From assembly GCA_030753265.1 (NCBI GenBank), contig JASMCQ010000024.1, positions 1-11,241 on the forward strand: 11,241 nt of DNA, in the 5' to 3' direction. The notes under the pieces were generated by a model. That model had not been told where the DNA came from. It was given only the letters and a program-made list of their open reading frames with translations, and did not search any database. Below are positions 7,369 through 11,241 of the stretch, piece after piece (the stretch's first letter is position 1; each line of letters begins with the position of its first letter). This stretch comes from Dehalococcoidia bacterium (GTDB lineage Bacteria; Chloroflexota; Dehalococcoidia; UBA3495). The translations under genes were made by a program, and so were the position numbers.

Positions 7369-8121
7369 TCAGTCGAACTTTTTCAGGCCGCTCAACTCCA
7401 GCGCTGCCAGGCTTATGAATTGGGGTGCATCGACGAAGACCCGCCTCCACACCCGCTTGGGTTCGCGGAGGAGCCGCCACAGCCACTCAAAGCCCCAATT
7501 GCGCAACCAGGTAGGGGCTCGCTCGACCTTGCCGCTATGGAACTTGAAAGCAGCCCCTACTCCAACTACCACCGTGGCGTTTAACCGGTGGCGGTGTTCG
7601 GAAATCCATCTCTCCTGTTTGGGGGCCCCGAGGCCAACCCATAGTACGTCCGGGTGGGCTTCGTTGATGGCGGCGACGATCGCCTCATTCTCTTGGGAGG
7701 TCAGGGGCCGGAAGGGGGGTGAATGGAGCCCCACTATCTTGAGGCCGGGAAACGCCTCCGTCAGCTTTTCGGCCAAGGGTTGAAGCGTGTCTTCAGTATC
7801 ACCAAAGATGAAATACCTGTAGCCCTTGTGGCCCGCCACCTCGCTGAAGTCCCACATCAATTGCGGTCCAGTGTTGCTCTTTCGCAGGGAATGGCCACGC
7901 AGGCGGGCTATCATGAGTACCAATACCCCGTCGGGTGCGAAGAGGTCCGCGGCGTTGAGGATTGCCTTGAACTCCGGGTCCCTATGCCCCTCCATGATAC
8001 CATGCATGCCGGTATTGACTACATGATGGCATCGCTGGTGGTCCGTCTCGATCCAGTGAGCCATGAGTTCCACCACCTGGGGGTTCTCGACGGCGTGCAC
8101 CCGGGTGCCCAGAATCCTCAT
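7369..8121 (-). CDS. WecG/TagA/CpsF family glycosyltransferase (GT26)
   Basis: Membrane-associated glycosyltransferase of family GT26, whose members add N-acetylmannosamine-type sugars (WecG, TagA) or other sugars to a lipid-linked first sugar on the inner face of the membrane. The 250-residue version starting MRILGTRVHAVENP matches the usual family start and length. Visible motifs are NTGMHG at 36-41 with Thr37, FAPDGVL at 61-67 with Asp64 (Thr37 and Asp65 are important in TagA), VGLGAPKQERWI at 162-173, and the basic, Trp-rich tail WLRNWGFEWLWRLLREPKR that anchors the enzyme to the membrane. The ATG at 8121 has no clear Shine-Dalgarno. The frame stays open to a GTG at 8214, which would overlap the upstream SDR gene by 16 bp and add 31 residues encoded partly by a 17-bp tandem duplication; I consider this less likely. 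Donor sugar is unknown. Confidence 0.92.
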   Translation of the reverse strand: MRILGTRVHAVENPQVVELMAHWIETDHQRCHHVVNTGMHGIMEGHRDPEFKAILNAADLFAPDGVLVLMIARLRGHSLRKSNTGPQLMWDFSEVAGHKGYRYFIFGDTEDTLQPLAEKLTEAFPGLKIVGLHSPPFRPLTSQENEAIVAAINEAHPDVLWVGLGAPKQERWISEHRHRLNATVVVGVGAAFKFHSGKVERAPTWLRNWGFEWLWRLLREPKRVWRRVFVDAPQFISLAALELSGLKKFD

Positions 8122-8148
8122 GAATGGGATTTGTTCGATGCTTCCTCC

Positions 8149-8182
8149 ATTCGAATTTATCCCGCATTCGAATTTATCCCGG
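8149..8182. repeat. 17-bp tandem duplication upstream of the GT26 gene
   Basis: Two adjacent copies of ATTCGAATTTATCCCG followed by C (8149-8165) and by G (8166-8182). They lie between the SDR stop at 8199 and the GT26 ATG at 8121. Since 17 is not a multiple of three, the duplication shifts the frame of any N-terminal extension read through it. It also contains the inner palindrome TTCGAA. It looks like a recent slippage event in the leader. Confidence 0.85.
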
Positions 8183-8198
8183 CTAAAGTTGCCCCGCG

Positions 8199-9110
8199 TC
8201 ACATAGCATTCCACATCTTCCGGAGACCCTCCTCAAGGTTCGTCTTGGGACTCCAATCAATGGTAGCCTGTACTCGGCTGATATCGGCGATGAGGGCGGT
8301 TGGGGAGTTTTCGATGTTCTGTTCCAGGTCGACTATCTCGACTCCGCGCTCACCCGATGCTCCCACGGCTGCGGTGGCCACATCGGCGATTGACACAATG
8401 TGGCCCGAGCCGATGTTGAATACCGAATTCATGGCCGACGGAGACACCGCAAGTTTGAGCACGGCTTCAATGCAGTCGTCGACGAAGAGTAGGTCTCTCA
8501 TGATGGCCCCGTTGCGCACCACTATCCGGTGGTCCTCACTGATTTGGCGCAGTACTTGGGGCACGATGTACATGGGGAGCTGGCCGGGGCCGAAGACGTT
8601 GAAGAACCGGACAATCGTGTAGTCTACGCCGATTCTCTTACACGAGAACTTTATGATCTGCTCCCCGAGGCTCTTGGTTTGAGGATACACCGACGTTAGG
8701 TCCGTCTCGGCATCCTCTCCAATCGGCGATCGCGATGCCTCATAAACGAGTGCCGTTGAAGGGAACAACACTCGCTTCTTTATCTGGACATGCTGCAGCA
8801 GGTTGGCGGTGCCCAGGACGTTCGTCTCATACGTGTCTAGGGGGTACTTCTCCGCATAACCGGCGTTGGTGACCGCCGCCAGGTGAATCAGATAGTCTGC
8901 CTCGTAATTCCGGTTGAGGTGCCGCAGGTCGGCCCACTCGAACTCCACATTGGGAATATTCGCCGGTGGCTGGGCCCGGTCGATCACCAGTGTCTTGGCG
9001 TTCAACCGGCTCAAGGTTTGCACCATGTTGAAACCGATGAACCCGGATGCGCCGGTCACTATCACGCGTGCGTCACGGAAATCCTGTTCAAGGCCGCTCA
9101 AGCTGCTCAT
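8199..9110 (-). CDS. NAD-dependent epimerase/dehydratase (extended SDR, nucleotide-sugar type)
   Basis: Extended SDR of the nucleotide-sugar epimerase/dehydratase class, which oxidises a hexose ring through NAD(P) and then epimerises, dehydrates or reduces it. The Rossmann motif TGASGFIG is at 19-26, HLAAVTNAGY at 76-85, the active-site serine region is PSTALVY (117-123), and the catalytic pair Tyr142-xxx-Lys146 lies in VYPQTKSLGE. RFFNVFGPGQ (168-177) and RDLLFVDDC (205-213) are typical of UDP- or dTDP-sugar enzymes. Length 303 is normal. The ATG at 9110 is part of an ATGA overlap with the stop of the upstream methyltransferase, with AAGGTG just before it, so translation is probably coupled. 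This pairing suggests the SDR acts on a methylated or methyl-accepting keto-sugar, perhaps as an epimerase or 4-ketoreductase. The exact reaction cannot be assigned. Confidence 0.88.
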   Translation of the reverse strand: MSSLSGLEQDFRDARVIVTGASGFIGFNMVQTLSRLNAKTLVIDRAQPPANIPNVEFEWADLRHLNRNYEADYLIHLAAVTNAGYAEKYPLDTYETNVLGTANLLQHVQIKKRVLFPSTALVYEASRSPIGEDAETDLTSVYPQTKSLGEQIIKFSCKRIGVDYTIVRFFNVFGPGQLPMYIVPQVLRQISEDHRIVVRNGAIMRDLLFVDDCIEAVLKLAVSPSAMNSVFNIGSGHIVSIADVATAAVGASGERGVEIVDLEQNIENSPTALIADISRVQATIDWSPKTNLEEGLRKMWNAM

Positions 9111-10369
9111 TCGATCACCTTTGGTTCGGGCACCGGCAGGATAAACTTGCCCTTGTAACCCATTTCACGATACTTCGGCATAATATATTCAGCCATGTTC
9201 CACGAGAGAAGCAAGGCGTAATCCGGTGGCTCTTTGAAGAAGATTTCTTCGTCGACCACCGGGATGCCAACACCCGGAGCCAGTGTCCCCACTTTCAGGG
9301 GATTGACTTCCGCCAGGTACTCCACCAGGTCCGGCGTGATACCGTAATAGTTCAGCAACGTGGAGGACTTCATGGGCGCCCCGATTCCGACGACCCTTTT
9401 CCCGGTCGACTTCAGCTCGTACAACAGGTTCAGCAGACGGGTCTTGTTCCCCAGCATTACCAGCTTCATGGCCCGCAAGGACTGGACAACGTCCATCTGC
9501 CGCTCTTCCCGCATCAGCGACTTCAGGTTGCTTGATTGACTCTCTGGGTTTCGGCTGGCGTACCCCAGAATCGATCCTCCGTAGAAATCGGTTTCCTCGG
9601 CGTCGGTGATGTATAGGCCGTGCCGTTCGAAGAGCTTCATCAGGCTGTTCAGGGTATAGTACCTCAAATGCTCGTGGTAGATCGTGTCGAACGCGAACTG
9701 GCGGATCAGCTCGATTAGCCAGTGAGACGAGCTTGCGAACACGGTATTCGGTCCCATAAGCGCCGCTACTTCGGGCAGAAAGTCGTGAATGTTGTCCGTG
9801 TGCGCCAGTACGTTCATGGCTATGATCAGCCGTATCTCCGCCTCCGGCGGAAGGTGCTGCCTGACATCGGAGGACGTACCTTTACCGAAAAAATAGGGCA
9901 GTGTGGGGATGCCGGCTTCTATCGCGACTTCCGATGCGCGCTCGGCGCCCTCCACTCCCAGCACGTTGAGGCCGTGGGACTGCAGGGACTTCAGGAATGT
10001 CCCATCGTTTGAACCGATTTCGACCACTATGTCGCCCGGGCCCAGGTCGAATCGAGCAACGAACGCGGCGGCCATCTTGTCGTAGAAATCCACGAGGGAC
10101 CTACTCGATCCCGTCAGATAGGTGTATTGCTCCCCAAAGGTCTCCCTGGTTGGGAGGACGTAGCCCAACTGGACCAGCGAACATTGAGGGCAATAGTACA
10201 AGCACAACGGGTGGAAGACCTGAGGCCGGTTGGCTTCACTGACCGGCGAAAACCCGTTGCACAAGGGTTGATAGCCGAGGTCCAGGACGCTTTCCAGATT
10301 GTCGAGGCCGCAAACCTGGCATTTCAGAGCCTGATGTGTGTTCGATTGGCTATCGGGCGTGCAACCCAA
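9107..10369 (-). CDS. Sugar C-methyltransferase, zinc-binding three-domain type (TcaB9/TylCIII-like)
   Basis: SAM-dependent methyltransferase of the family that adds C-methyl groups to dTDP-keto-deoxysugars, such as TylCIII, NovU and TcaB9, producing branched sugars. Three regions in the usual order are visible. The N-terminal zinc domain has Cys17-xx-Cys20 and Cys60-xx-Cys63. The Rossmann methyltransferase core has VVEIGSNDGTFL (115-126) and the family-typical YHEH at 231-234; Tyr231 and His234 have the spacing of the catalytic Tyr222 and His225 of TcaB9. The C-terminal domain contains GIGAPMKSSTLLNYY and ends PVPEPKVIE. Length 420 is normal. The start is TTG at 10369, supported by GGAGGT ending 6 nt upstream. 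The stop overlaps the ATG of the SDR gene. Some relatives act on other acceptors, so the sugar role rests on family and context. Confidence 0.9.
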   Translation of the reverse strand: MGCTPDSQSNTHQALKCQVCGLDNLESVLDLGYQPLCNGFSPVSEANRPQVFHPLCLYYCPQCSLVQLGYVLPTRETFGEQYTYLTGSSRSLVDFYDKMAAAFVARFDLGPGDIVVEIGSNDGTFLKSLQSHGLNVLGVEGAERASEVAIEAGIPTLPYFFGKGTSSDVRQHLPPEAEIRLIIAMNVLAHTDNIHDFLPEVAALMGPNTVFASSSHWLIELIRQFAFDTIYHEHLRYYTLNSLMKLFERHGLYITDAEETDFYGGSILGYASRNPESQSSNLKSLMREERQMDVVQSLRAMKLVMLGNKTRLLNLLYELKSTGKRVVGIGAPMKSSTLLNYYGITPDLVEYLAEVNPLKVGTLAPGVGIPVVDEEIFFKEPPDYALLLSWNMAEYIMPKYREMGYKGKFILPVPEPKVIE

Positions 10370-10579
10370 GGTGAAACCTCCAGAGACTCGAGACGGGTGA
10401 TATCCGTATGGCGAGGCGCAAATACCGCGCCAAACTTCTTGGTGAAGACCGATGGGGCCGGAGGGTCACCGGGGAAGACTGCGTCCTTATGGCGCCCGTA
10501 CAGCCCGCGAGCCCGACGCCGTGGAAGATCCAGCGTCACGGGTTCCGGAACTTGGGGACTTGGGTGGAAACAGCGTCCC
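10370..10579. other. 210-bp gap between polymerase-like gene and C-methyltransferase
   Basis: No gene is supported. It holds an imperfect hairpin at 10515-10537 (GACGC and TGGA pairing with TCCA and GCGTC around a 3-nt loop, with a 2-nt bulge) without a T tract, and the Shine-Dalgarno at 10376-10381. A promoter for the downstream genes could lie here, but I see no convincing -35/-10 pair. Confidence 0.5.
10376..10381 (-). promoter_or_regulatory. Shine-Dalgarno deciding a TTG start
   Basis: GGAGGT on the minus strand ends 6 nt before the TTG at 10369 of the C-methyltransferase. It is one of the best ribosome binding sites in the window and justifies a non-ATG start, which also leaves the first zinc cysteine pair (Cys17, Cys20) inside the protein. 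Confidence 0.75.
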
Positions 10580-11241
10580 TCAAGACTTCCCGCTCCCCCC
10601 TTCTTCCCCGGCATAATTATGAATCACCAACGTTAGGTAGAGCAAGAAGGGAGCCAGCAGGAGCCAGTCAACCCCAAAGAAGGACCCGGGGGATTCGGTG
10701 AAGGTGCGGACCGAGAAAAATGCGATTATCCCCGCCGTTTGGATGGTCAAGTGCCTATCAGTCGTGGAAAAACGGGAGAGATTTCGAACGGCCTTGACCA
10801 GCAAGTACCAGCTGAGCAACAGGGCGGCTACGAGTGGAATCGTCCCAAGAAAGCCCGTTTGGACCAGGGCTTGCATGAATGAGTTATGCATGTGGGTCCC
10901 AAATTTTAGCCGGTCAGCGTGAAACCCGTAACCCACAACGGGAGATTCCTTGAAGAGTGTCCAACCGTCTGCCCAAACCGCCGTCCGCCCGGTAAACTCG
11001 AAGAAGCTCTCCGGGATGAATCCCAACACTCGGGGGTCCGGATTAGTTTGCGGCGGCGGTGGCGGCGTTGCTTCTTCACTCGCCCGCGTCTCTCGAGGGT
11101 CCGGCGGCGGCACAGCCGGACCGGACGCGGCCACCGCCGGTGGTTGAGTTGGCGGGGGCGCACTTGGTTCGGTTTCCTGCGCCGGCAGGGGCGGAACCGA
11201 CTCCGATGCCTGCGCCGGCAGGGGCGGACCCGACTCCGATG
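10580..11241 (-). CDS. Wzy/WaaL-type O-antigen polymerase/ligase, C-terminal part (5' end off the window)
   Basis: The last 219 codons of a membrane protein of the O-antigen ligase/polymerase type; the start lies beyond the right edge. The visible part begins with a proline-rich linker: nearly two copies of an 11-residue repeat ASES(V/G)PPLPAQ, then further Pro/Ala/Thr-rich sequence with PPPPP. It continues with the conserved loop FTGRTAVWADGW, ESPVVGYGF and THMHNSFMQALVQTGFLG, whose HN pair matches the family's catalytic-loop signature, and then hydrophobic segments GTIPLVAALLLSWYLL, TAGIIAFFSV and DWLLLAPFLLYLTLVIH. The tail is short and polar (AGEEGGSGKS). It should act on lipid-linked glycan at the outer membrane face. 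The proline-rich segment would lie outside the cell, in the large loop before the HN motif. A GTG at 11134 is an internal codon rather than the start, because the frame stays open upstream and lacks the N-terminal spans. Confidence 0.85.
   Translation of the reverse strand, partial: SESGPPLPAQASESVPPLPAQETEPSAPPPTQPPAVAASGPAVPPPDPRETRASEEATPPPPPQTNPDPRVLGFIPESFFEFTGRTAVWADGWTLFKESPVVGYGFHADRLKFGTHMHNSFMQALVQTGFLGTIPLVAALLLSWYLLVKAVRNLSRFSTTDRHLTIQTAGIIAFFSVRTFTESPGSFFGVDWLLLAPFLLYLTLVIHNYAGEEGGSGKS
11177..11241 (-). repeat. 33-bp tandem repeat encoding 11-residue proline-rich units
   Basis: Two adjacent copies, 11177-11209 complete and 11210-11241 lacking one base at the window edge, differ at one position (GTT versus GGT codon, Val versus Gly). 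Each encodes ASES(V/G)PPLPAQ in frame with the polymerase-like gene. The array may continue past the edge, so copy number is unknown. Confidence 0.9.

Noticed and set aside
7723..8622. Plus-strand ORF of 299 codons
   Set aside because: It is antisense to the GT26 and SDR genes and has no coherent motif.
10324..10614. Minus-strand ORF of 96 codons across the gap before the methyltransferase
   Set aside because: It overlaps both neighbouring genes, which are well supported, and its composition is Arg/Pro-rich without features.

Overview
The window is GC-rich bacterial DNA holding part of a cell-surface polysaccharide or glycan assembly cluster. Every gene I accept lies on the minus strand, so transcription runs from right to left. 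No taxonomic marker is present. The style of the TPR-carrying O-antigen-ligase-type protein, the GT-C membrane enzyme and the small sugar transferase, together with TTG/GTG starts, reminds me of Chloroflexota (Dehalococcoidia-like), but that is only an impression.

Layout in transcription order: (1) 11241-10580, the C-terminal part of a Wzy/WaaL-type integral membrane protein with a proline-rich 11-residue tandem repeat, cut by the right edge; (2) a 210-bp gap; (3) 10369-9107, a three-domain C-methyltransferase of the TcaB9/TylCIII type; (4) 9110-8199, an extended-SDR nucleotide-sugar epimerase/dehydratase whose ATG overlaps the methyltransferase stop; (5) 8121-7369, a WecG/TagA/CpsF (GT26) glycosyltransferase, preceded by a 17-bp tandem duplication; (6) a structured 108-bp leader; (7) 7260-6277, a GDP-mannose 3,5-epimerase-like protein with the full catalytic set; (8) 6201-5485, a monotopic sugar-phosphate (phosphoglycosyl) transferase, followed by a good intrinsic terminator; (9) 5176-3482, a polytopic GT-C-type glycosyltransferase; (10) about 615 bp of apparently decayed coding sequence; (11) 2866 to beyond position 1, a second Wzy/WaaL-type membrane protein with a C-terminal TPR region, cut by the left edge.

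The genes fit one pathway. The GME-like epimerase, and the methyltransferase with its coupled SDR, would supply unusual nucleotide sugars (3,5-epimerised GDP-hexose; C-methyl-branched deoxysugar). The sugar-phosphate transferase loads the first sugar onto undecaprenyl phosphate, the GT26 enzyme adds a later sugar, the GT-C protein probably transfers from a polyprenyl-linked donor on the outer face, and one or both Wzy/WaaL-like proteins polymerise or ligate the glycan. No flippase (Wzx), chain-length regulator or dedicated export gene is visible, so the cluster must extend beyond the window.

I see no tRNA, rRNA, CRISPR array, transposase or phage gene. The most unusual items are the proline-rich repeat in the right-edge polymerase, the presence of two different Wzy/WaaL-like proteins, the plant-type GME homologue, and the decayed stretch whose terminal TGA overlaps a plausible TTG start of the TPR ligase.
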